Position numbers and translations under genes: made by a program
Shown here: piece by piece, positions 8,257 to 13,008 of the stretch
How the letters are laid out: every line of letters begins with the position of its first letter
How positions within the stretch are numbered: the first letter of the stretch is position 1
Source: Butyrivibrio sp.
GTDB lineage: Bacteria; Bacillota; Clostridia; Lachnospirales; Lachnospiraceae
Length of the DNA: 13,008 bases
Reading direction: 5' to 3'
NCBI GenBank assembly: GCA_016297265.1
Contig: JAEDHB010000040.1
Location: 1 to 13,008 of the forward strand
The notes under the pieces: generated by a model
Told to the model about the DNA's origin: nothing
What the model saw: only the letters and a program-made list of their open reading frames with translations
Database searches by the model: none

Positions 8257-8748
8257 TTACCATTCAAAAGTTCTTGGCTTGCCCACCATCTTAAGCCCCA
8301 TATAATCATTCTGTCTCAGTGCCTCATACAGAACCACCGCAACAGAGTTGGATAAATTCAGGGATCTGATGTCCCCCCACATTGGTATGCGGATACAGGT
8401 GTCAGGATATTTTTGTAAAATATCTTCCGGGATTCCGGCACTTTCTTTTCCAAACATGATATAGCAATCATCTTCAAACTGTACATCGGAATGGCATCGC
8501 GCAGCTTTGGTGGTAGCCATATATATTTTAGCATTGGGGTTCCGTTCAAGAAAATCTTCAAAATCCCTATAGACCGTTACATCCAGTTTATCCCAGTAAT
8601 CAAGGCCGGCGCGCTTAAGCATCTTGTCATTAATCATAAAGCCCATGGGTTCAATCAAATGCAATCTTGTGTTGGTTGCCACACAGGTTCTTCCGATATT
8701 TCCGGTATTGGCCGGCATTTCAGGTTCATGCAAGACTATATTAATCAT
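8257..8748 (-). CDS. trmL: tRNA (cytidine(34)-2'-O)-methyltransferase TrmL (SPOUT)
   Basis: This 163-residue protein matches TrmL/YibK in length (E. coli 157 aa) and motifs. TrmL is a knotted SPOUT methyltransferase that puts a 2'-O-methyl group on the wobble nucleotide of two tRNA-Leu isoacceptors. Motif 1 is PANTGNIGRTC, with N14 and R20. Motif 2 is FGKESAGIP (99-107). Motif 3 is RSLNLSNSVAVVLYEALRQ (128-146), which forms the trefoil-knot SAM site. No extra RNA-binding domain is present, as expected. It is the last gene of the five-gene minus operon. Its ATG overlaps the cheX stop by 4 bp (ATGA), implying coupled translation. Assignment is firm. Confidence 0.95.
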   Translation of the reverse strand: MINIVLHEPEMPANTGNIGRTCVATNTRLHLIEPMGFMINDKMLKRAGLDYWDKLDVTVYRDFEDFLERNPNAKIYMATTKAARCHSDVQFEDDCYIMFGKESAGIPEDILQKYPDTCIRIPMWGDIRSLNLSNSVAVVLYEALRQNDYMGLKMVGKPRTFEW

Positions 8749-9224
8749 CGACCCGGTTCCTCTGTTATCGAAACATCAAATTCCACTACTTTATCATTGT
8801 CATAGGTCATAGGAATACATACATTTCTTGCATAAGTTCTTTCCATAACAAAATTACCCTTAATGATAATCGGCGGTGTAATATCTGCAATAACGCCCTT
8901 GGTTGACAGCATCGTCGCGGCATTTCCCAGAACCATATTGCCAAGCTCGCAAAGAGCACTTGTTGCAAGGTCATCTAATGACTCAATAGGCATCATGCAC
9001 ATTTTGGATGCTATATCGCATGCCACTTCTTTACTGAAAGCAATAAGCGCCTGTCCTCCAATCTGTCCGGTAATACCAATGCAGATTACAATTGAATCCT
9101 CGTTAAAGGACGTTGTCTTAACATATGGTTTTCCTGATGTAAGTTGAATATTGCATGCCGTCTGCAGCACACTGGATGCAGCCATCAAAAATGGGTTAAT
9201 ATATTCTATTTTCATTTCGCCCAT
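8745..9224 (-). CDS. cheX: CheX-type CheY-P phosphatase
   Basis: This 159-residue protein resembles CheX of the CheC/CheX/FliY family. These proteins dephosphorylate CheY-P and so reset chemotaxis signalling; CheX acts as a dimer with one active site per chain. The signature E-x2-N is E93 and N96 in ALCELGNMVLGNAA. The N-terminus (IEYINPFLMAASSVL) and the GGQALIAFSKEVACDIASKM stretch also fit the family. The first ATG is preferred over one three codons later because GGAGGA sits 8 bp before it. No other chemotaxis or flagellar gene is in the window. It lies 18 bp after the aminotransferase and overlaps trmL by 4 bp. It could serve another response regulator rather than CheY; the sequence does not say. 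Confidence 0.85.
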   Translation of the reverse strand: MGEMKIEYINPFLMAASSVLQTACNIQLTSGKPYVKTTSFNEDSIVICIGITGQIGGQALIAFSKEVACDIASKMCMMPIESLDDLATSALCELGNMVLGNAATMLSTKGVIADITPPIIIKGNFVMERTYARNVCIPMTYDNDKVVEFDVSITEEPGR

Positions 9225-9242
9225 ATATCTGTCCTCCGTAAG

Positions 9243-10400
9243 CTATAGTGTTTTAATGAATTTTTCAAGTCGTTCCATTGCTATTCTGAGATTCTCCATG
9301 GAGCTGGCATATGACATTCTCAAAAAGCCTTCCCCGCTGGTGCCAAAAGCTGTTCCGGGAACCACTGCTACCTTATATTCGTTCAGGAACTTCATTGCAA
9401 AATCTTCCGAAGACATACCGAATTTTGCAATGTTTGGGAAAATATAAAATGCGCCAAACGGTTCAAAACATTTGAGTCCCATTCCTCTAAGCCTGTTGAG
9501 CATGAATTTTCTTCTCATATCATACTCATTGACCATGTGTTCCACATCCGCATCGCAGTTTTTCAATGCCTCAATTGCAGCATATTGGCTTGTGGTTGGC
9601 GCACACATTATTGCAAACTGATGAATCTTAAGCATCTGTTTCAAAATAATTTCAGGTCCGCAGGCATATCCGAGTCTCCAGCCGGTCATGGCAAATGCTT
9701 TGGAAAATCCGTTAATCAGTATCGTTCTGTCCCTCATACCCTCAATCTGGGCGATGGAACAATGCTTAGAACCGTATGTAAGCTCGGAATATATTTCATC
9801 CGAAAGCACAAATATGTCTTTTTCAATAACAACCTCTGCAATTGCCTTAAGTTCCTTCATGGTAAGCACGGCTCCCGTAGGGTTGTTTGGAAACGGCAAA
9901 ACAAGAAGCTTGGTCTTTGGTGTTATTGCAGCGCGCAGCTCCTCAGCAGTGAGTCTGAAATCGTTCTCTTCTTTTAGATTTATGACAACGGGCACAGCAT
10001 CTGCCAGTACTGCACAGGGATTATATGATACATAACTTGGCTGGGGAATGATTACCTCGTCCCCCGGGTCAAGCATTGCACGAAATGCAAGGTCGATTGC
10101 CTCACTTCCTCCCACAGTGATGATTGTCTCATCAGCAGCATCGTATTCAAGCTGATATTTTCTGTTGAGATATTTGCATATCTCTTCTCTCAGTTCCATT
10201 AATCCTGAATTGCTTGTGTAATATGTTCTGCCCTTTTCAAGGCTTGTAATGCCCTCTTCACGAATGCTCCAAGGTGTATCAAAATCCGGCTCTCCGACAC
10301 CCAGTGATATGGCATCCTTCATAGTCGATGCAATATCAAAAAACTTTCTGATACCGGATGGCTGAATGGTCGTTATTTTCTCTGATAATGGGTTTCTCAT
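9243..10400 (-). CDS. PLP-dependent class I/II aminotransferase (AspC/PatA-like)
   Basis: This 385-residue fold-type I aminotransferase shows the expected PLP contacts: N173 in PFPNNPTGAVL, D201 and Y204 in VLSDEIYSELTYG, and the Schiff-base lysine K234 in NGFSKAFAMTGWRLGYACGPE. A C-terminal arginine in RMSYASSMENLRIAM would bind the substrate carboxylate. The N-terminus (IQPSGIRKFFDIASTMKDAISLGVGEPDFDTP) is typical of the family grouped with aromatic or aspartate aminotransferases. The amino-group donor cannot be told from sequence alone. Its start codon overlaps the stop of the Lrp-type regulator by 4 bp (ATGA). This pairing of an Lrp gene with an aminotransferase suggests amino-acid-responsive control. 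Length is normal and no lesion is visible. Confidence 0.93.
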   Translation of the reverse strand: MRNPLSEKITTIQPSGIRKFFDIASTMKDAISLGVGEPDFDTPWSIREEGITSLEKGRTYYTSNSGLMELREEICKYLNRKYQLEYDAADETIITVGGSEAIDLAFRAMLDPGDEVIIPQPSYVSYNPCAVLADAVPVVINLKEENDFRLTAEELRAAITPKTKLLVLPFPNNPTGAVLTMKELKAIAEVVIEKDIFVLSDEIYSELTYGSKHCSIAQIEGMRDRTILINGFSKAFAMTGWRLGYACGPEIILKQMLKIHQFAIMCAPTTSQYAAIEALKNCDADVEHMVNEYDMRRKFMLNRLRGMGLKCFEPFGAFYIFPNIAKFGMSSEDFAMKFLNEYKVAVVPGTAFGTSGEGFLRMSYASSMENLRIAMERLEKFIKTL

Positions 10401-10879
10401 GGTGTAACCAACATCCTTTCATCACTTTGAGGGACATCCACAACTGTCCCATGGTCCTTATATTTTTTGAGTACAAAATGGGTTGAGGTACTGAGCACCT
10501 GCTCCTGTGTCGCCAATTTGTTGGCAACAAATAATGCAACCTCTTTCATAGTTTTACCTTCGATTATTACTGTAAAATCAAACCCACCTGACATAAGGTA
10601 AAGTGCATGAACTTCATTATAGTTATAGATTTTTTCAGCGATGGCATCAAAACCGTTGCCGCGCTGTGGAGTAACCTTAACTTCAATAAGTGCAGTAACC
10701 TTCTCCACACTTGTTTTATCCCAATTGATGAGGGTATGATATCCACAGATAATATGTTCCTGTTCCATTTTCGCGACTTCATTCGCGACTTCGGCTTCTG
10801 ACACACCAAGCATTACCGCGACATCAGCAAGTTCAATTTTGTTGTTAGTTTCAAGAATCGCTAAAATTTTCTCTCTCAT
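10397..10879 (-). CDS. Lrp/AsnC-family transcriptional regulator
   Basis: This 160-residue protein has an N-terminal winged helix-turn-helix (about 1-55: MREKILAILETNNKIELADVAVMLGVSEAEV, ending in the GYHTLINWDK hinge) and a C-terminal RAM ligand-binding domain (about 65-140, with LMSGGFDFTVIIEG). Lrp/AsnC proteins bind DNA as dimers or octamers and respond to amino acids. Here the HTH is short at the N-terminus, which is common in the shorter Lrp relatives. The ribosome binding site GAGGA lies 8 bp before the ATG. It sits 36 bp after the AIR-synthase-fold gene and is coupled to the aminotransferase, the likely local target. Autoregulation of the operon is inference. Confidence 0.93.
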   Translation of the reverse strand: MREKILAILETNNKIELADVAVMLGVSEAEVANEVAKMEQEHIICGYHTLINWDKTSVEKVTALIEVKVTPQRGNGFDAIAEKIYNYNEVHALYLMSGGFDFTVIIEGKTMKEVALFVANKLATQEQVLSTSTHFVLKKYKDHGTVVDVPQSDERMLVTP

Positions 10880-10915
10880 ACTTATTCCTCATTTCTTATA
10901 TATTAGAAAGGGCGG

Positions 10916-11851
10916 CTACGGATTGCCCGTGCGGTTTAAATAGCCCTGTTCTTCGCTGTTATATACAATCTTGTCGTTATTGTCGGTTACTTTTCCTATT
11001 ATTACAGCCGGAATGCCGCAATCAGCCAGTGCCTCCACAAGTTTTGCACCATCCCCACAAAGCATAATCAGACTTCCCATAGAAGGAATTCTGTATGCGT
11101 TAAGCTTAAGCCTTGTTGCGACCTCAATTGTCTCCTGCTTAAAAGGAATCGCCTGCAAATCCACGGTAATGCCGTGCTGCATACATTCACTCATATCATA
11201 CAAAGCGCCCATCAGCCCTCCCTCTGAGACATCATGCATTCCATGCACTCCCAGCGAAACGGCAATTTTCGCTTCATCCTTAATCATCATCCATTTTCTG
11301 AACTCGTTAATCGGTTCAAGATAACTTGCGGCAAAATATTGTCTTACCTCATCAAATTCTGCGCTTTCTGCCAGTCCTGCCGTTCCTTCAAGTCCAATCC
11401 ACTTGCTGACTACAATGCTGTCCCCCGGAACTGCATTCCTTACACAGGTATCACATACCGATGTGCCAATAGCCGTGATTGTAACAATGAAGCCCTCCTG
11501 AGACGGATTGACGGTTGTATGTCCTCCGCTCAGATAGCCGCCGCAATTGCCTGCCGCACGGCATATACTCCTTGTGATGTCCTTAAGTGTTGCTTCCTTA
11601 GTCTTGCGTCCGCAGATAATCGCCGCCTGAAAACAAAGAACGTCTCCGCCCGCTGCCCATATATTATTAGCCGCCCTGTACACTGCAAATTCCACCTGCA
11701 ACAGGGTATTCTCTCCCACAGCGGTAGCTGACAGAATTCCGGTTGCCCCATTAGGAATAACTGCTGCGTCTGTCCCAATGGCCGGTCCTCTTCCAATCAG
11801 ATTTATTACACTTCTATTAAGTATATTACTTGGAACTTTACCAGCTTTCAT
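10916..11851 (-). CDS. PurM/HypE-like AIR synthase-fold protein, substrate unknown
   Basis: This 311-residue protein belongs to the PurM superfamily (AIR synthase, selenophosphate synthetase, ThiL, HypE), which use ATP to activate an oxygen atom. The N-terminal half has GTDAAVI (26-32), an analogue of the GDDAAV nucleotide motif, and a GGHTTV motif (109-114). The C-terminal half has VVSKWIGLEGTAGLAE (147-162) and GMHDVSEGGLMGAL (204-217), typical of AIRS_C. It resembles stand-alone HypE-like proteins of clostridia. However, the C-terminus ends GYLNRTGNP, without the terminal cysteine that carries the carbamoyl group in true HypE. No hydrogenase gene is nearby. It is first in the five-gene operon, with ribosome binding site GAGG 5 bp before ATG. 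Function is unknown. A link to amino-acid metabolism is only inferred from the Lrp and aminotransferase neighbours. Confidence 0.85.
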   Translation of the reverse strand: MKAGKVPSNILNRSVINLIGRGPAIGTDAAVIPNGATGILSATAVGENTLLQVEFAVYRAANNIWAAGGDVLCFQAAIICGRKTKEATLKDITRSICRAAGNCGGYLSGGHTTVNPSQEGFIVTITAIGTSVCDTCVRNAVPGDSIVVSKWIGLEGTAGLAESAEFDEVRQYFAASYLEPINEFRKWMMIKDEAKIAVSLGVHGMHDVSEGGLMGALYDMSECMQHGITVDLQAIPFKQETIEVATRLKLNAYRIPSMGSLIMLCGDGAKLVEALADCGIPAVIIGKVTDNNDKIVYNSEEQGYLNRTGNP

Positions 11852-11888
11852 AACAACCTCGCGAAAACATTGTTTAAATATTTTATCA

Positions 11889-11925
11889 TAAATGCAGGGT
11901 AATTCCTACTGTTTTTTTGCATTTA
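11889..11925. repeat. Inverted repeat upstream of the five-gene minus operon
   Basis: TAAATGCA (11889-11896) and TGCATTTA (11918-11925) form an 8-bp perfect inverted repeat with a 21-nt loop, about 40 bp before the AIRS-like start. A -10-like TATGAT/TAAAAT lies just beside it on the minus strand, but no convincing -35 is seen. It may be an operator for the operon or an mRNA leader stem. Confidence 0.35.
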
Positions 11926-11926
11926 A

Positions 11927-11947
11927 CGAAAAAACCTTACTTTTTCG
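11927..11947. repeat. Short AT-rich hairpin, possible terminator
   Basis: CGAAAAA and TTTTTCG form a 7-bp stem with a 7-nt loop (ACCTTAC). It sits between the 31-codon minus ORF and the AIRS-like gene. Low GC content makes it weak as a terminator. It may act with the GC-rich palindrome at 11967-11976. Confidence 0.3.
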
Positions 11948-11961
11948 CTGTTTCCGCTCCA

Positions 11962-11984
11962 AAAACGCTCCGGAGCAAAGTTTT
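11962..11984 (-). terminator. Possible terminator after the small membrane ORF
   Basis: On the minus strand the palindrome GCTCCGGAGC (11967-11976) is flanked by AAAAC and GTTTT, with a 3-nt bulge, and is followed by a T run and GG. A second GGAGC copy at 11956-11960 offers an alternative pairing. It lies about 55 bp after the 31-codon ORF stop. The stem is short, so termination is uncertain. Confidence 0.35.
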
Positions 11985-12038
11985 AATCCGATGCAAAATT
12001 GTGGGTTGCTATTGCCTTTAGCCTCGGGAAACTGTATA
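11985..12038. other. Spacer between the possible terminator and the small ORF
   Basis: I see no ORF, clear promoter or repeat in this 54-bp stretch, which is the leftward 3' flank of the small membrane-protein gene. Confidence 0.4.
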
Positions 12039-12134
12039 TTATAAATAGTGCATAAGCAGCGGCACTATCATTGCTGCAATCAGAATAACAGCTATAATTA
12101 TTGTAATTATTCTTGTTGTTTTTTTGTTAAACAT
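12039..12134 (-). CDS. 31-residue single-span membrane microprotein
   Basis: Reading minus from ATG at 12134 gives 31 codons and TAA. The protein starts MFNKKTTR, runs through one strongly hydrophobic helix (IITIIIAVILIAAMIVPLLM, 9-28) and ends HYL. The basic N-terminus predicts a cytoplasmic start and an out-facing tail. AAAGGA lies 9 bp before the ATG. The size, the KK-R start and the single helix recall the tiny DUF4044/Prli42 proteins of Firmicutes, where Prli42 anchors the Listeria stressosome. That resemblance is by eye and tentative, and no stressosome gene is in view. It is too short for routine gene calling. It diverges from the 210-residue gene by 29 bp, sharing a palindromic SD. 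Confidence 0.65.
   Translation of the reverse strand: MFNKKTTRIITIIIAVILIAAMIVPLLMHYL
12071..12098 (+). promoter_or_regulatory. Possible promoter for the 210-residue membrane protein gene
   Basis: TTGCTG (12071-12076) and a perfect TATAAT (12093-12098) are 16 bp apart, with a start expected near 12105 and a leader of about 60 nt. It lies inside the oppositely oriented 31-codon ORF, as it must if the divergent starts are only 29 bp apart. Base composition there is AT-rich, so a chance match is possible. Confidence 0.35.
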
Positions 12135-12144
12135 AATATCATTT

Positions 12145-12156
12145 CCTTTCGAAAGG
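12145..12156. promoter_or_regulatory. Palindrome carrying both divergent Shine-Dalgarno sites
   Basis: CCTTTCGAAAGG is a perfect 12-bp palindrome. Read plus, GAAAGG is 7 bp before the ATG at 12164. Read minus, GAAAGG(A) sits upstream of the ATG at 12134. One symmetric element thus supplies the ribosome binding site of both divergent genes. In each mRNA the palindrome could also fold or pair between transcripts. Confidence 0.6.
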
Positions 12157-12163
12157 TTAATTT

Positions 12164-12796
12164 ATGAGTTTTTTAAGAAATTTTGGTCCTGCCGTATTTG
12201 GCGGTGTCTTTATCCTGTGCTTTGAAATATACTATCATAGAAAAAAAGATGACCGTGAGCGCGAAAATTCCAAACGCGCTTTCTGGAACCGTGAGAACGA
12301 AGCTAACAATGTCCGTCGTCAGGATATTTCTTTTCTCAACTATGTTAATATCAAAACTGAAAATCTGCCAATGGAGGAATCTCAGGACGAGGAGATTACG
12401 CAATTCCAGAAAGATCTTCTGGAACTCAAAGGAAAGCGAATACTCAACCTTAAGAATGCTTCCAACACAGATTTGAAAATGCAGTACGGTCCTGCCAATC
12501 TGCCGGACCTGATCACCTATGATGAAAACTATATTACACTGATTAACCTTCTGACCAACTGGGCTACAAGGCTTATCGAGCTTGAAGACAGCGAAGCCGC
12601 AATCAAAGTGCTTGAGTTCGGAATATCAGTGGGTTCCGATTCCAGCCGTATGTTCTGCATGCTGGCCACGGAGTATAACAAAGTAGGTACTCCGGAAAAG
12701 ACGGATAACCTCATAACCCTGGCAAAGTCCTTGGACTCAATCATGAAAAACAGCATTGTCTCCAAATTGAAAACCATCAGAAAATATGCTCAATAA
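12164..12796 (+). CDS. Conserved membrane-anchored protein of unknown function
   Basis: This 210-residue protein has an N-terminal membrane segment (about 6-24, FGPAVFGGVFILCFEIYY) directly followed by a very basic, charged stretch (HRKKDDRERENSKRAFWNRENEANNVRR, 25-52). That layout suggests a cytoplasmic body tethered to the membrane. The middle (about 68-120) is acidic and includes ILNLKNASNTDLKMQYGPANLPDL. The last third is helical and TPR-like (NWATRLIELEDSEAAIKVLEFGISVGSDSSRMFCMLATEYNKVG, with TPR-type spacing of W, A and Y). I recall similar hypothetical proteins in Lachnospiraceae but no known function. The ATG is supported by GAAAGG 7 bp upstream. It stands divergent from the 31-residue membrane ORF. 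Both are predicted membrane proteins, which hints at a link. Confidence 0.8.
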   Translation: MSFLRNFGPAVFGGVFILCFEIYYHRKKDDRERENSKRAFWNRENEANNVRRQDISFLNYVNIKTENLPMEESQDEEITQFQKDLLELKGKRILNLKNASNTDLKMQYGPANLPDLITYDENYITLINLLTNWATRLIELEDSEAAIKVLEFGISVGSDSSRMFCMLATEYNKVGTPEKTDNLITLAKSLDSIMKNSIVSKLKTIRKYAQ

Positions 12797-12876
12797 CTAA
12801 ACAATGCCCATCCAAACATATAGCCAACACTATGTCACAAAAGATAATATCACAAAAAAAAATTATTATCAATCTA

Positions 12877-12891
12877 TTGACACAGTGTCAA
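12877..12891. promoter_or_regulatory. 15-bp operator-like palindrome with TTGACA on both strands
   Basis: TTGACAC-A-GTGTCAA is a perfect 7+1+7 inverted repeat, the size and style of operators of dimeric repressors such as TetR-family proteins. Each arm holds TTGACA, the ideal -35 box. On plus, TAAAAT lies 16 bp on (12899-12904). On minus, TAATAA lies 17 bp on. Back-to-back promoters under one operator are possible, but no gene is found just downstream of either. Confidence 0.45.
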
Positions 12892-12924
12892 CCTTCAATA
12901 AAATGTGCATATCCACATTGAAGG
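12892..12924. repeat. Imperfect hairpin next to the palindrome
   Basis: CCTTCAAT (12892-12899) pairs with ATTGAAGG (12917-12924) as an 8-bp stem. An alternative inner pairing is AATGTG (12902-12907) with CACATT (12914-12919). The two overlap, and a combined fold with a bulge is also possible. It has no following T run on either strand, so it is not an obvious terminator. It directly abuts the 15-bp palindrome. Confidence 0.5.
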
Positions 12925-12954
12925 CTCAACCACTGCAGCAGGGCAAAAAAATAG

Positions 12955-13008
12955 AGCGGGTGATGGGAATCGAACCCACGTATCCAGCTTGGAAGGCTGG
13001 TGTTCTAC
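12955..13008 (-). tRNA. tRNA-Gly (anticodon UCC), 5' part beyond the window
   Basis: The minus strand shows the 3' three quarters of a tRNA. The anticodon arm is CCAGC-CTTCCAA-GCTGG with anticodon TCC (plus 12991-12993), reading GGA/GGG glycine codons. The T arm is GTGGG-TTCGATT-CCCAT, and the 3' acceptor strand is CACCCGC with discriminator T. The terminal CCA is not encoded (CTA follows), so it would be added by nucleotidyltransferase. The 5' acceptor strand and part of the D arm lie beyond 13008. A run of seven T residues begins just after the gene on the minus strand and may end its transcript. Confidence 0.93.

Noticed and set aside
12797..12954. Phage or integrative-element attachment site next to tRNA-Gly
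   Set aside because: There is no integrase, no direct repeat of the tRNA 3' end in the window and no composition shift, so the palindromes here are better treated as regulatory candidates.

Overview
The window looks like ordinary chromosome from an anaerobic Firmicute, most likely Lachnospiraceae (Clostridia). The grounds are moderate GC, strong AGGAGG-type ribosome binding sites, a clostridial-type MutS2, and an uncharacterised membrane protein of a kind I recall from Lachnospiraceae (memory, not a search). No transposase, integrase, phage gene or CRISPR array is visible. Thirteen protein genes and one partial tRNA account for almost all of the sequence.

Left block (17-3570, minus strand): a three-gene unit transcribed right to left. 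It begins with a membrane-anchored trypsin/HtrA-like protein with a PDZ domain whose catalytic residues look lost. A YhaM-type OB-fold/HD 3'-5' exonuclease follows, then an RlmD-type rRNA m5U methyltransferase. A 137-bp divergent intergenic region separates this unit from the next.

Central block (3708-8216, plus strand): mutS2, then an OmpR-type response regulator and its membrane histidine kinase, 4 and 11 bp apart. A good sigma-A-like promoter lies in front of mutS2. A long hairpin at 8219-8251 closes the block and also faces the convergent operon.

Right block (8257-11851, minus strand): a compact five-gene operon read right to left. The order is a PurM/HypE-like AIR-synthase-fold protein, an Lrp/AsnC regulator, a class I aminotransferase, a CheX-type CheY-P phosphatase and the tRNA wobble methyltransferase TrmL. 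Two junctions are 4-bp ATGA overlaps (Lrp/aminotransferase and CheX/TrmL), so translation is probably coupled. The mix of amino-acid metabolism, motility signalling and tRNA modification is unusual.

Right end (11852-13008): a structured intergenic stretch, a very short previously uncalled ORF for a 31-residue single-span membrane protein (minus), and a divergent 210-residue membrane-anchored protein of unknown function (plus). The two starts are 29 bp apart, and their Shine-Dalgarno sequences are the two halves of one 12-bp palindrome. Beyond them is a 48-bp pair of back-to-back inverted repeats, the first containing TTGACA on both strands, and then a tRNA-Gly(UCC) gene cut by the window edge.

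The features most worth follow-up are the pseudoprotease, the hidden small membrane protein with its shared-RBS palindrome, the mixed operon, and the palindromic element near the tRNA. No clearly new multi-gene system is evident.
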